Notes under the pieces: model-generated
Database searches by the model: none
Told to the model about the DNA's origin: nothing
Seen by the model: the letters and a program-made list of their open reading frames with translations, nothing else
Translations under genes and position numbers: made by a program
Assembly (NCBI RefSeq): GCF_030505195.1
Contig: NZ_CP129672.1
Coordinates: forward strand, 4,436,501 to 4,500,500
DNA: 64,000 nucleotides
Direction: 5' to 3'
DNA from: Comamonas testosteroni
GTDB taxonomy: Bacteria; Pseudomonadota; Gammaproteobacteria; Burkholderiales; Burkholderiaceae_C
In this document: positions 1-8,449 of the stretch, in pieces
Position numbering within the stretch: the stretch's first letter is position 1
Layout: each line of letters begins with the position of its first letter

Positions 1-501
1 AACCGCGCTGCTTCCCAGTTGGCTGCCAAGGGCGGCTTCAAGGTTGGCGACATCCGCAAGCTGACCGTGTGGGGCAACCACTCGCCCACCATGTACGCCG
101 ACTACCGCTTCGCCACCGTGGACGGCAAGTCCGTGAAGGAAGCCATCAACGACCAGGAATGGAATGCCAACGTGTTCCTGCCCACCGTGGGCAAGCGCGG
201 CGCCGCCATCATCGCTGCTCGCGGCCTGTCGTCGGCTGCTTCGGCTGCCAACGCTGCCATCGACCACATGCGTGACTGGGCCCTGGGCTCCAACGGCGAA
301 TGGGTCACCATGGGCGTGCCTTCCAACGGCGAGTACGGCATTCCCGCCGGTATCGTGTTCGGTTTCCCCGTGACCACCACGGCTGACGGCGAATACAAGA
401 TCGTCGAAGGTCTGGAAATCGATGCCTTCTCGCAAGAGTGCATCAACAAGACTCTGGCTGAGCTGCAAGGCGAGCAAGACGGCGTCAAGCACCTGCTGTA
501 A
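1..501 (+). CDS. mdh: Malate dehydrogenase, C-terminal part (cut by window start)
   Basis: This is the last 166 codons of an NAD-dependent malate dehydrogenase, the cytosolic TCA-cycle enzyme that interconverts malate and oxaloacetate. The reading frame is open from base 1, so the N-terminal NAD-binding half lies outside the window. The segment carries the conserved [13 protein letters not shown] block, which contains the catalytic histidine, and the late [12 protein letters not shown] block typical of the bacterial type that resembles the eukaryotic cytosolic enzyme. An internal ATG does not mark the real start. It is followed after 14 bases by a methyltransferase gene and then by other TCA-related genes ending in aconitase B, so this is a central-carbon locus. 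Identification is firm; only the missing 5' part limits it. Confidence 0.93.
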   Translation, partial: NRAASQLAAKGGFKVGDIRKLTVWGNHSPTMYADYRFATVDGKSVKEAINDQEWNANVFLPTVGKRGAAIIAARGLSSAASAANAAIDHMRDWALGSNGEWVTMGVPSNGEYGIPAGIVFGFPVTTTADGEYKIVEGLEIDAFSQECINKTLAELQGEQDGVKHLL

Positions 502-515
502 TCAGCGCAAAACCT

Positions 516-1340
516 ATGCAAGACTGGAACCCTGCGCTGTATCTGCGCTTTGCCAATGAGCGCACGCGCCCTGCGGCAGAACTGCTGGCAAGAGTACCTT
601 CCAGCTTGCATTCACCCGCTCGCAGCCTCCGCATCGTGGATCTGGGCTGCGGGCCGGGCAACTCCACCGAACTTCTGGTGGAGCGTTTTCCCGGCGCCGA
701 TGTGCTCGGCGTCGACAATTCCGAAGCCATGCTGGAGACTGCGCGAAAGCAGTTGCCACAGGCCAGGTTCGAGGCCGGTGATATTGCCTCCTGGGCACCT
801 GCTGAAGGTGAGCCAGCACCTGATTTGATCTATGCGAATGCCTCCATCCAGTGGGTGGGCGAGCATGAGAGCCTGATTCCCCGTCTGTTTTCGCTGCTGG
901 CACCCGGTGGCGTGCTGGCCATACAGATGCCTGACAACCGTCAGGAACCCTCGCACCGAAACATGCGCGAAGTCGCGCAGCTGCCCCGGTTTGCCGCGCA
1001 CATCGGGGATGCGAGCAAGGTGCGTACCGAGATTTTGCCCATAGGGGTCTATTACGACCTGCTGGCAGCGCCCCAGCCGGCGGCTCCCATGAATGAGGCC
1101 GCGAGCGTGGATGTGTGGCACACCATCTACCAGCACCCCATGGACTCGGCCGCAGCGATTGTGCAGTGGCTCAGCAGCACGGGCCTCAAGCCTTTCGTGG
1201 AAGGTTTGCCCCAGCAGCTGCAAGCCGAGTATCTGAGCGAGTATCAAAGCCGCATCGATGCGGCTTATCCGGAGCGAGCCGACGGCAGGCGTCTGCTGGC
1301 TTTCCCCCGACTTTTCATGGTGGCTCAGCGCAAGTCATGA
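516..1340 (+). CDS. tam: Trans-aconitate 2-methyltransferase
   Basis: The product (274 residues) is a soluble SAM-dependent class I methyltransferase that matches the Tam family. Tam esterifies trans-aconitate, a toxic isomer formed spontaneously from the aconitase intermediate cis-aconitate. The SAM-binding motif I, VDLGCGPGNSTELL, is at about residues 42-55, followed by the acidic VDNSEAM loop and the ANASIQWV motif that is characteristic of Tam. The length is close to the usual 250-275 residues. It lies between mdh and acnB; a methyltransferase that detoxifies an aconitase side-product next to aconitase makes functional sense. Its stop codon overlaps the start of the next gene in an ATGA arrangement, which implies translational coupling. 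Confidence 0.85.
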   Translation: MQDWNPALYLRFANERTRPAAELLARVPSSLHSPARSLRIVDLGCGPGNSTELLVERFPGADVLGVDNSEAMLETARKQLPQARFEAGDIASWAPAEGEPAPDLIYANASIQWVGEHESLIPRLFSLLAPGGVLAIQMPDNRQEPSHRNMREVAQLPRFAAHIGDASKVRTEILPIGVYYDLLAAPQPAAPMNEAASVDVWHTIYQHPMDSAAAIVQWLSSTGLKPFVEGLPQQLQAEYLSEYQSRIDAAYPERADGRRLLAFPRLFMVAQRKS

Positions 1341-2341
1341 CGAAAGAACTGGTTCACCCCGCCACCGTGCTGCTAGATGCCCAGGGTGGCGCTCAGCGTC
1401 TGCCCGTCTGCGATCACTACAGCGGCGTGGAAGCGCGCATGCGCAAAAGCCTGCAGTTGCAGGCCGAGATGATGCAGGAGTTCGGCACCTGCGTGTTCGA
1501 TGTGACGCTGGACTGCGAGGACGGAGCGCCTGTCGGCCAGGAGGCCGGGCATGCGCGTCTGGTCGTCGAGCTGGCGAACGGCGCTGCTCAAGGCGCGCGT
1601 GTGGCGGCCCGGGTGCATGCGGTGGAGCATGCACATTTCCAGGCAGACATGGACATCATTGCCGGCGGCGCTGCTGACAAGCTCTGCCACATCATGATTC
1701 CCAAGGTGGAGTCGGTCGATGACGTCATCAAGGCCGAAGCAGCCCTGCAACGCGCAACAGACAAGCGTGTGCCGCTGCATGTCTTGATTGAGTCTCCTGC
1801 TGCCGTGCAGCAGGCCTTCGACATCGCCGCACATCCGGCCGTGCAGAGCATCTCCTTCGGACTGATGGATTTTGTCTCGGCCCATGGCGGCGCCATCCCC
1901 GCGTCCGCCATGACGGCGCAGGGCCAGTTCGAGCATCCGCTGGTCGTTCGCGCCAAGCTGGAGATCGCGGCAGCCTGCCATGCCCACGGCAAGGTGCCTT
2001 CGCACTGCGTGGTTACGGAATTCAAGAATCCTGAAGCTTTGGGTGCTTGTGCGCAAAAAGCCTCGCGTGAGCTTGGCTACACACGCATGTGGAGCATTCA
2101 TCCTGACCAGATTCGCCCGATTTTGCGTGCATTTGCGCCAGCCGAAGACGAAGTTCTGCAGGCGGCACAAATACTTACCTCTGCAGAGGTGCAGAATTGG
2201 GCGCCCATCAGTTTTGGTGGTGTACTACACGACCGCGCGAGCTACCGCTATTTTTGGCAGTTGCTGGAGCGCGCTCACCAGACGGGGCAGGTCTTGCCGG
2301 TTGAAGCTCAACCCTGGTTTGCCCCGGCCTCAATCCGTTGA
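1337..2341 (+). CDS. HpcH/HpaI aldolase / citrate lyase beta family CoA-ester lyase
   Basis: This 334-residue protein belongs to the HpcH/HpaI aldolase and CitE superfamily, whose members cleave or form C-C bonds in acyl-CoA esters such as malyl-CoA or citramalyl-CoA. It shows the metal and substrate blocks expected for the family: TLDCEDGAP near residue 55, a KVES block, a LIESPAAV block and an ISFGLMDF block, with a conserved C-terminal SIHPDQI motif. I placed the start at the ATG at 1337, which overlaps the tam stop, rather than at an in-frame ATG inside tam. The gene probably belongs to the mdh-tam transcript. The exact substrate cannot be read from the sequence; a malyl-CoA or citramalyl-CoA lyase role is inference from the family and the TCA-cycle neighbours. 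Confidence 0.8.
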   Translation: MTKELVHPATVLLDAQGGAQRLPVCDHYSGVEARMRKSLQLQAEMMQEFGTCVFDVTLDCEDGAPVGQEAGHARLVVELANGAAQGARVAARVHAVEHAHFQADMDIIAGGAADKLCHIMIPKVESVDDVIKAEAALQRATDKRVPLHVLIESPAAVQQAFDIAAHPAVQSISFGLMDFVSAHGGAIPASAMTAQGQFEHPLVVRAKLEIAAACHAHGKVPSHCVVTEFKNPEALGACAQKASRELGYTRMWSIHPDQIRPILRAFAPAEDEVLQAAQILTSAEVQNWAPISFGGVLHDRASYRYFWQLLERAHQTGQVLPVEAQPWFAPASIR

Positions 2342-2372
2342 ACTCATAACAAGTCTGCAGGAGCTAATTCCT

Positions 2373-2945
2373 ATGAAGACCCTGATCGCCACTTTGATGA
2401 TTGCCGCCCCCCTGGTCGCAATCAGCCACTCTGCCGTGGCAGAAACCGCTCCCAAGGCCAAGGCTGATGCCGCCAAGAAGGCTCCCGTTGCCAAGAAGGC
2501 AACCACTGCGTCCAAGAAGGGCAAGGCTGCCGCTGCCGTAGCTGCAGGTGGTGCGGGTGCCGCCGCAGTCGTGGCGGCCGGCCCGGCTTCCTCCCCCCTG
2601 GGCACGGAAGAGCTGGCCGTGGCCGAACGCGTGCACAAGGGCCGCATTGCCTGTGAGCTGGGTGCCTATGTGAACGTGAACGCCGACGCTGCCAACCCCG
2701 GCTACTTCATCGTGGACGGTCGTGGCTTCAAGTACCACATGTCTCCGGTCAAGACTTCCACGGGCACCGTGCGCCTGGAAGACAAGGCTGCCGGTGCCGT
2801 GTGGCTGCAGATCGCCAACAAGTCCATGCTGATGAACCAGAAGGCCGGCCAGCGTCTGGCGGATGAGTGCATGAGCCCCGAGCAGCAGCAAGTGGCCGAA
2901 GCCATCCGCAAGAACCCACCTCCCAGCCTGCTGGACAGCAAATAA
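2373..2945 (+). CDS. Secreted Lys/Ala-rich protein of unknown function
   Basis: I do not recognise this 190-residue protein. It starts with a clear signal peptide (MKTLIATLMIAAPLVAISHS, cleavage probably after AVA near residue 24), so it should be periplasmic. After that come about 40 residues of Ala/Lys-rich low-complexity linker, an Ala/Gly/Val stretch, and a C-terminal globular domain from about residue 75 (AERVHKGRIACELGAYV onward) with two cysteines and a PPPSLLDSK tail. A good ribosome-binding site (GCAGGAG, 2357-2363) precedes the ATG. It sits 31 bases after the CoA-ester lyase and 97 bases before acnB on the same strand. The Lys-rich linker could be a cell-envelope or nucleic-acid interaction region, but that is a guess. 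Confidence 0.75.
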   Translation: MKTLIATLMIAAPLVAISHSAVAETAPKAKADAAKKAPVAKKATTASKKGKAAAAVAAGGAGAAAVVAAGPASSPLGTEELAVAERVHKGRIACELGAYVNVNADAANPGYFIVDGRGFKYHMSPVKTSTGTVRLEDKAAGAVWLQIANKSMLMNQKAGQRLADECMSPEQQQVAEAIRKNPPPSLLDSK

Positions 2946-3042
2946 GTCTGGCGAGGCTGAGGGCTGGCGTATCGCACATGCGCCAGTCCTGTAATTCGCG
3001 CTCCACGCGCAGCCTTTTTCAAAAAACCATTGGAGAGAACCC

Positions 3043-5628
3043 ATGTTGAAAGCCTACCGTGACCATGTGGCAGAACGCGCCGCACTGGGCATCCCCCCGC
3101 TGCCTCTGGATGCCAAGCAGGTCGCCGACCTGATCGAGCTGATCAAGAACCCACCCGCCGGTGAAGACGCATTCCTGATGGATCTGCTGACTCATCGCGT
3201 GCCGCCGGGTGTGGATGATGCAGCCAAGGTCAAGGCTTCCTTCCTGGCTGCCGTGGCTCACGGCGACCTGAAGGTGGGTCTCATCTCCAAGGCCAAGGCC
3301 ACCGAGCTGCTGGGCACCATGGTGGGTGGCTACAACGTGCACCCCCTGATCGAGCTGCTGGACGATGCCGAAGTGGCCGGCGTGGCTGCCGACGCGCTGA
3401 AGAAGACATTGCTGATGTTCGACTTCTTCAACGACGTGGCCGACAAGGCCAAGGCCGGCAATGCCAAGGCCAAGGAAGTGATGCAAAGCTGGGCCGATGC
3501 CGAGTGGTTCACTTCGCGTCCCAAGGTCGAGGAAAAGATCACCGTCACCGTCTTCAAGGTGCCTGGCGAGACCAACACCGACGACCTGTCGCCCGCTCCT
3601 GACGCCTGGAGCCGTCCCGACATTCCTCTGCACTACCTGGCCATGCTCAAGAACACGCGTCCCGACGCGGCGTTCAAGCCCGAAGAAGACGGCAAGCGCG
3701 GCCCCATGCAGTTCATCGAAGACCTGAAGAAGAAGGGCCACCTGGTTGCCTACGTGGGTGACGTGGTCGGTACCGGGTCATCCCGCAAGTCCGCCACCAA
3801 CTCCATCATCTGGGCTACCGGCATGGACATCCCCTTTGTGCCTAACAAGCGCTTTGGTGGTGTGACCCTGGGCGGCAAGATCGCTCCCATCTTCTTCAAC
3901 ACGCAAGAAGACTCCGGCGCTCTGCCCATCGAAGTCGATGTCTCCAAGCTGGAAATGGGCGACGTGATCGACGTCTATCCCTACGCTGGCAAGATCGAAA
4001 AGAACGGCGCCAAGATCGCTGACTTCCAACTGAAGTCCGATGTGCTGCTGGATGAAGTGCAAGCCGGTGGCCGTATCAACCTGATCATCGGCCGCTCGCT
4101 GACAGCCAAGGCTCGCGAAGCCCTGGGTCTGCCCGCATCCAACGAATTCCGTCTGCCCCAGGCTCCTGCCGCTTCCAACGCTGGCTTTACGCTGGCTCAG
4201 AAGATGGTTGGCCGTGCCGTGGGTCTGCCAGAAGGCCAGGGCGTGCGCCCCGGTACTTACTGCGAACCCCGCATGACCACCGTTGGCTCGCAAGACACCA
4301 CCGGCCCCATGACCCGTGACGAGCTCAAGGATCTGGCTTGCCTGGGCTTCTCCGCCGACATGGTGATGCAGTCCTTCTGCCACACAGCGGCTTACCCCAA
4401 GCCCGTGGACGTGAAGACTCACCGCGAACTGCCCAACTTCATCAGCAACCGCGGCGGCGTGGCCCTGCGTCCTGGCGACGGTGTGATCCACAGCTGGCTC
4501 AACCGCCTGCTGCTGCCCGATACCGTCGGTACCGGCGGTGACTCGCACACCCGCTTCCCTATTGGTATCTCCTTCCCCGCTGGCTCCGGTCTGGTGGCCT
4601 TCGGCGCCGCTACCGGCGTGATGCCTCTGGACATGCCCGAATCGATCCTGGTGCGCTTCAAGGGTGAAATGCAGCCTGGCGTGACCCTGCGCGATCTGGT
4701 GCACGCGATTCCTCTGTACGCCATCAAGGCCGGTCTGCTGACCGTGGCCAAGGCCGGCAAGATCAACGAATTCTCGGGTCGCATCCTGGAAATCGAAGGC
4801 CTGCCCAACCTGAAGGTCGAGCAAGCGTTTGAGTTGTCCGACGCGTCCGCTGAACGTTCCGCTGCCGGTTGCACGATCAAGCTGAACCCCGAGCCCGTCA
4901 AGGAATACCTGACCTCGAACGTCGTTCTGATGAAGAACATGATCGCCGACGGTTACGCCGACGCCAAGACGCTGCAGCGCCGCATCGAGAAGGTCGAAGC
5001 CTGGCTGGCCAAGCCCGATCTGCTGGAAGCCGACGCCAACGCCGAGTACGCCCATGTCATCGAGATCGACATGAGCGACATCAAGGAACCCATCGTCTGC
5101 TGCCCCAACGATCCTGATGACGCCAAGACCTTGTCGGACGTGGCCGGTGCCAAGATCGACGAAGCCTTCATCGGCTCCTGCATGACCAATATCGGTCACT
5201 TCCGCGCCGCAGCCAAGCTGCTGGGCGGCCAGCGCGACATCCCCGTCAAGCTGTGGGTGGCTCCTCCCACCAAGATGGACCAGGACGAGCTGATCAAGGA
5301 AGGTCACTACTCTGCCTTTGGTACTGCCGGTGCCCGTACCGAAATGCCCGGCTGCTCGCTGTGCATGGGTAACCAGGCTCAAGTGCGTGAAGGTGCGACT
5401 GTCATCTCGACTTCCACTCGTAACTTCCCCAACCGTCTGGGCAAGAACACCAATGTGTATCTGGGCTCGGCCGAGCTGGCAGCCATCGCTTCGCGTCTGG
5501 GTTACCTGCCTTCCAAGGAAGAGTACCTGAAGGAAATGGGCGTGATCGATGCCGACAAGGCCTCCGTCTACCGCTACATGAACTTCAACGAAATCGCCGA
5601 GTACGCTGAAGTGGCCGCCAAGATCTAA
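3043..5628 (+). CDS. acnB: Aconitate hydratase B
   Basis: AcnB (861 residues, normal family length) is the main bacterial TCA-cycle aconitase and converts citrate to isocitrate through cis-aconitate with a [4Fe-4S] cluster. The domain order is AcnB-specific: an N-terminal HEAT-like helical domain (about 1-160), then the swivelling domain (the [12 protein letters not shown] motif near 245), then the three cluster-binding domains. Cluster cysteines are visible in the [10 protein letters not shown] motif and the two cysteines of GCSLCMGNQ. The start ATG follows GGAGAG. Apo-AcnB in other bacteria also binds mRNA; nothing in the sequence tests that here. A strong terminator follows directly. Confidence 0.97.
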   Translation: MLKAYRDHVAERAALGIPPLPLDAKQVADLIELIKNPPAGEDAFLMDLLTHRVPPGVDDAAKVKASFLAAVAHGDLKVGLISKAKATELLGTMVGGYNVHPLIELLDDAEVAGVAADALKKTLLMFDFFNDVADKAKAGNAKAKEVMQSWADAEWFTSRPKVEEKITVTVFKVPGETNTDDLSPAPDAWSRPDIPLHYLAMLKNTRPDAAFKPEEDGKRGPMQFIEDLKKKGHLVAYVGDVVGTGSSRKSATNSIIWATGMDIPFVPNKRFGGVTLGGKIAPIFFNTQEDSGALPIEVDVSKLEMGDVIDVYPYAGKIEKNGAKIADFQLKSDVLLDEVQAGGRINLIIGRSLTAKAREALGLPASNEFRLPQAPAASNAGFTLAQKMVGRAVGLPEGQGVRPGTYCEPRMTTVGSQDTTGPMTRDELKDLACLGFSADMVMQSFCHTAAYPKPVDVKTHRELPNFISNRGGVALRPGDGVIHSWLNRLLLPDTVGTGGDSHTRFPIGISFPAGSGLVAFGAATGVMPLDMPESILVRFKGEMQPGVTLRDLVHAIPLYAIKAGLLTVAKAGKINEFSGRILEIEGLPNLKVEQAFELSDASAERSAAGCTIKLNPEPVKEYLTSNVVLMKNMIADGYADAKTLQRRIEKVEAWLAKPDLLEADANAEYAHVIEIDMSDIKEPIVCCPNDPDDAKTLSDVAGAKIDEAFIGSCMTNIGHFRAAAKLLGGQRDIPVKLWVAPPTKMDQDELIKEGHYSAFGTAGARTEMPGCSLCMGNQAQVREGATVISTSTRNFPNRLGKNTNVYLGSAELAAIASRLGYLPSKEEYLKEMGVIDADKASVYRYMNFNEIAEYAEVAAKI

Positions 5629-5673
5629 GCGTCTAGGCACCAGAATCAAGGCCTTCAGGGGCCTTGCTAAAAA

Positions 5674-5706
5674 AGCCCGCAGGATGCAAGTCTTGCGGGC
5701 TTTTGC
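5674..5706 (+). terminator. Rho-independent terminator of acnB
   Basis: A GC-rich hairpin (GCCCGCA...TTGCGGGC) followed by a T-rich run lies 46 bases after the acnB stop and before the convergent XRE regulator gene. An A-run on its left side lets it work in both directions. Confidence 0.85.
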
Positions 5707-5709
5707 TTT

Positions 5710-6552
5710 TCAGGCGGCTCGGCGGCGCTGCTGCAACTGCAGCAGCGCCGCCTGGGTCTCGGCATTCGCCGGGAAGAAGGATTCGACGGCCAGCTCCTGC
5801 AGCGTCACGTCCACGGGCGTGCCGAAGATGGTGATGGTGCTGATGAAGCTCAGTGTGCCCAGATCGGTGTGCAGTTCAAAGGGGACGGCGATGGGGCTGG
5901 GCGGCGGGGAGCCCTTGTCCTCGGCGAACGGGTAGGCTGCGAGCTCGTCATGAAGCCTCTGCAGCTCGCTGTCTGCCGTGGCGGCGATCTGCTGCTGCAG
6001 GCGATGCAGCAGATGGGCGCGCCATTGGCCGGCATTGACCAGGCGCGCTCCCAGCCCCTCGGGGTGCAGGCTCAGGCGCAGCACATTCACGGGCGGCTCC
6101 AGCAGCCAGGGGGCCACGCCGTCCAGCAGCAGCGGCACGACGGCATTGGCGGCCACCAGGCTCCAGTGTCTGTCCACGGCCAGCGCCGGGTTGGGCTCGT
6201 GCCCCTTGAGCACCAGCTCGACGGCCTGGCGCGCGGCCGCCAGATCGGGGTGGTTCAGCGGGCGGGCCTGGTACATGGGGGCAAAACCTGCCGCTACCAG
6301 TAGTGCATTGCGCTCGCGCAGCGGCACCGACAGGCGCTCGGCCAGGCGCAGCACCATCTCGCGGCTGGGTTGGGCGCGGCCTGTTTCCACATAGCTCAGG
6401 TGGCGTGTCGAGATCTCGGCCTCCAGTGCCAGCCCTTGCTGGCTCAGCCGGCGGTGCTGGCGCCAGTGGCGCAGGTGGTCGCCGAACGGTGCGCGTGCGC
6501 CGGGAGGCTCATGAGCGGCATGAAAAGAAGAGGGGGCGGTGCTGGAGGTCAT
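5710..6552 (-). CDS. XRE-family regulator with MmyB-like ligand-binding domain
   Basis: The product (280 residues from the ATG at 6552) has an N-terminal XRE helix-turn-helix at about residues 20-75 (LRHWRQHRRLSQQGLALEAE then ISTRHLSYVETGRAQPSREM) and a C-terminal domain of the MmyB-like transcription regulator type, a PAS-like fold that probably binds a small fatty-acid-like ligand. The C-terminal HTDLGTLSFISTITIFGTP block is typical of that family. Two further upstream in-frame ATGs exist (6588, 6627), but the protein family begins close to the HTH. It is transcribed away from a small membrane-protein gene, a common arrangement for a regulator and its target. The ligand is unknown. Confidence 0.85.
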   Translation of the reverse strand: MTSSTAPSSFHAAHEPPGARAPFGDHLRHWRQHRRLSQQGLALEAEISTRHLSYVETGRAQPSREMVLRLAERLSVPLRERNALLVAAGFAPMYQARPLNHPDLAAARQAVELVLKGHEPNPALAVDRHWSLVAANAVVPLLLDGVAPWLLEPPVNVLRLSLHPEGLGARLVNAGQWRAHLLHRLQQQIAATADSELQRLHDELAAYPFAEDKGSPPPSPIAVPFELHTDLGTLSFISTITIFGTPVDVTLQELAVESFFPANAETQAALLQLQQRRRAA

Positions 6553-6692
6553 GGCCGCATCGTAGTGGCAGGCCGCATAGGCAGCCATGACCTGCGAGGT
6601 TATCGACGCTGTGCGCGCGGATGGCAATCATGGACCCCAGCAGCCGACACAGGGCCGGCCGCAAGAACTTGCTCTCAGAACAGGAGTTTTCC

Positions 6693-7115
6693 ATGTCCAT
6701 TTTTGCTTCTCCACGGTTTCTGCGCCATGTGATGTGGGCCGATACGGCCTCCTGCGCCGCCACGGGCGCGCTGCAACTGGCTGTCACGCAGCCGCTGGCA
6801 GATCTGACAGGTCTGCCAGCCTTGCTGCTGACGGGAACGGGTCTCTTCCTGCTGGCCTATGCATCGGCCGCCGCCTGGATGGCGCGTCGCGAGCCCTTGC
6901 CGCGCACGCTGATCGGTCTGGTGGCCCTTGGCAATCTGGGCTGGGCGATGGGCTGCGCGGTATGGGTGTTTGCCTTCGGGCCGGCGCTCAGTGCCTGGGG
7001 CCTGGCCTGGGTGGCGGCGCAGGCCGTCGTGGTGCTGGTGCTGGCCGATCTGCAGTGGGCAGGGCTGCGTGCCTCGCGCCATGCGGCCCGGCAGGAGGCG
7101 CAGCTCGTGCTTTGA
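6693..7115 (+). CDS. Small integral membrane protein of unknown function
   Basis: This 140-residue protein is predicted to have four transmembrane helices (about 20-40, 45-65, 75-95 and 100-120) separated by short loops, including a WMARREPLPR loop on the positive, cytoplasmic side. The ATG at 6693 follows a CAGGAG ribosome-binding site, so I prefer it over the upstream in-frame start at 6621. It is divergent from the XRE regulator and may be its target. I cannot assign a function. Confidence 0.65.
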   Translation: MSIFASPRFLRHVMWADTASCAATGALQLAVTQPLADLTGLPALLLTGTGLFLLAYASAAAWMARREPLPRTLIGLVALGNLGWAMGCAVWVFAFGPALSAWGLAWVAAQAVVVLVLADLQWAGLRASRHAARQEAQLVL

Positions 7116-7117
7116 GT

Positions 7118-7224
7118 GATACAAAAAGAATAGCGGCTAGCGCCTGCCAATCATTGAAAGCAGGAAGATTCATTGCTGAAAACAATGATTGGTAAGCGCT
7201 ACAAGCTATGCTTTTTGTTATATC
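7118..7224. repeat. Palindromic intergenic repeat, about 107 bp (MITE/REP-like)
   Basis: The two ends form an imperfect inverted repeat with arms of about 40 bases: the left arm begins GATACAAAAAGAATAGC and ends CCAATCATTG, and the right arm begins CAATGATTGG and ends TGCTTTTTGTTATATC. The arms are separated by about 26 bases. The AGCGCCTGCC-like core resembles a family of Comamonadaceae intergenic repeats that I remember from other genomes. It has no coding content and lies between the membrane protein and the queuosine transporter leader. Confidence 0.7.
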
Positions 7225-7322
7225 CGCCATGCGCCCGGGCGGATAAGCGGGCCGGGTGAGGCAGAGATAATTCCGTACCGCTTAAAATTCACGGTTGCGC
7301 CGCGCTGGCGCACTCTTCGCAA

Positions 7323-7360
7323 CCATGGGTTCCCTCGCCCCCATCGACCAAAAAGGACTG
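7323..7360 (+). promoter_or_regulatory. Probable preQ1-I riboswitch controlling translation of the queuosine precursor transporter
   Basis: A compact element directly before the transporter start matches the preQ1-I architecture. A short P1 stem pairs ATGGG (7325-7329) with CCCAT (7340-7344). Its loop contains TTCCC, and the stem is followed by a spacer and the A-rich tail AAAAAGGA (7350-7357). GGA (7355-7357) can pair with TCC in the loop (7331-7333), giving the H-type pseudoknot. The GGA is also the ribosome-binding site of the ATG at 7363, so ligand-stabilised folding would hide it. The downstream gene is a queuosine precursor transporter, exactly the gene this riboswitch class controls. 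I have no covariance-model score. Confidence 0.7.
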
Positions 7361-7362
7361 TC

Positions 7363-8043
7363 ATGACATCCGCTCATGCCGTGCAGACGCAAGCGTCGCG
7401 CGTGCCGTTTTACCTCTCCGTACTCGTGGCGTTCCATATCGCCCTGGTCATCGCCAGCAACTACCTGGTGCAACTGCCCATTACGCTGCTGGGCTTTCAC
7501 AGCACCTGGGGCGCCTTCAGCTTTCCGTTCATCTTTCTGGCCACCGATCTGACGGTGCGCCTGATCGGCAAGACTGCGGCGCGGCGCGTCATCATGCGTG
7601 CCATGCTGCCCGCGCTGGTGGTGTCCTATGTGGTGGGTGTGCTGTTCCACGAGGGCCGTTTCAATGGCTGGGAGGCGCTGCAAAGCTTCAACGGCTTTGT
7701 GTTCCGCATTGCCCTGGCCAGCTTTGCCGCCTATGTGCTGGGCCAGTTGCTGGACATTCAGGTCTTCGACCGCATCCGCCAGAAAAGCCATTCCTGGTGG
7801 CTGGCTCCGGCGGCTGCGTCGGTGTTCGGCCAGGTGCTGGACACCGCAGCCTTTTTCTCGATCGCCTTCTGGCATAGCTCCGATGCCTTCATGGCGGCCA
7901 ACTGGGTGGAAATCGCCATGGTCGACTATGTCATCAAGCTGGGGGTGAGTCTGCTGCTGTTTGTTCCCGCCTATGGCGTGGTGCTGGCGGCCATCGTGCG
8001 CAGCATGAAGGTTCAGGTCACGCCCGCAGCGGCAATCCGCTGA
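7363..8043 (+). CDS. yhhQ: Queuosine precursor transporter (VUT/YhhQ family)
   Basis: The product (226 residues) is a six-helix inner-membrane protein of the VUT/DUF165 family, which imports queuosine precursors such as preQ0 and preQ1 for tRNA modification. The family signature is visible: the ASNYLVQLPI segment near residue 30, the FPFIFLATDLTVR motif near residue 50 and a C-terminal VDYVIKLGVSLL helix. I chose the ATG at 7363 because it follows the AGGAC ribosome-binding site and the family begins there; upstream in-frame codons run through the leader RNA. A probable preQ1-I riboswitch overlaps its ribosome-binding site, which independently supports the assignment. Confidence 0.88.
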   Translation: MTSAHAVQTQASRVPFYLSVLVAFHIALVIASNYLVQLPITLLGFHSTWGAFSFPFIFLATDLTVRLIGKTAARRVIMRAMLPALVVSYVVGVLFHEGRFNGWEALQSFNGFVFRIALASFAAYVLGQLLDIQVFDRIRQKSHSWWLAPAAASVFGQVLDTAAFFSIAFWHSSDAFMAANWVEIAMVDYVIKLGVSLLLFVPAYGVVLAAIVRSMKVQVTPAAAIR

Positions 8044-8091
8044 GGATGGGGCGTGCAGGGCAGGCCCGGGTGCAGGGGCCTGTCCGACATA

Positions 8092-8117
8092 GGCATTGGC
8101 ATTGGCATTGGCATTGG
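8092..8117. repeat. Short tandem hexanucleotide repeat (GGCATT)4
   Basis: Four perfect GGCATT units followed by a partial unit lie in non-coding DNA after the queuosine transporter. Such tracts can change length by slippage. No promoter or start codon sits close enough to suggest phase variation. Confidence 0.8.
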
Positions 8118-8393
8118 CGTCGCCAGCTCCTGCTGGCAGCCGCAGCGCGTGCCCGGTTGGAGGCGAGCAGCGGCAGCCCCGTATGACATCCGCTGACGGC
8201 CGAGCCGCCCGCAGGGCTCTGACTTGTCGTTTTTCAACGAGTCAATGCGATGCCACAACGGCGTGAATTTTGTTGGAGCCTCGCTCCAGAAGATGGGTCA
8301 GGGCGAGCCTTGCAAGACCGGCAACCCGGAAGAAGGCCGCTGCGCCGCCATTGGTGGTGACTATGGTTTCTGGGCTTGTCTCAAGTCCATGAA

Positions 8394-8417
8394 AAAGGCC
8401 GTCTTTCAAGGACGGCC
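8394..8417 (-). terminator. Rho-independent terminator of the bacterioferritin gene
   Basis: Read on the minus strand, GGCCGTC and GACGGCC form a 7-bp perfect stem (8397-8403 with 8411-8417) followed by five T. It lies 33 bases after the bfr stop codon. Confidence 0.85.
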
Positions 8418-8449
8418 TCAGTATTGCTCCGCAACTGCGCTGCCGGGGC

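Larger units (their letters stand above)
8044..8449. other. Intergenic stretch between transporter and bacterioferritin
   Basis: This 406-base stretch holds four tandem GGCATT units (8092-8115) and the bfr terminator (8394-8417). Between about 8248 and 8390 one plus-strand frame is open and has codon-like third positions, but it has no ribosome-binding site or convincing start and runs straight through the terminator and into the antisense of bfr. I treat it as a possible gene relic and not a gene. Confidence 0.6.

Noticed and set aside
3778..5649. Open frame of 623 codons antisense to acnB
   Set aside because: It is the antisense shadow of acnB in GC-rich DNA, with no ribosome-binding site and composition full of His, Gln and Gly that does not match any domain.
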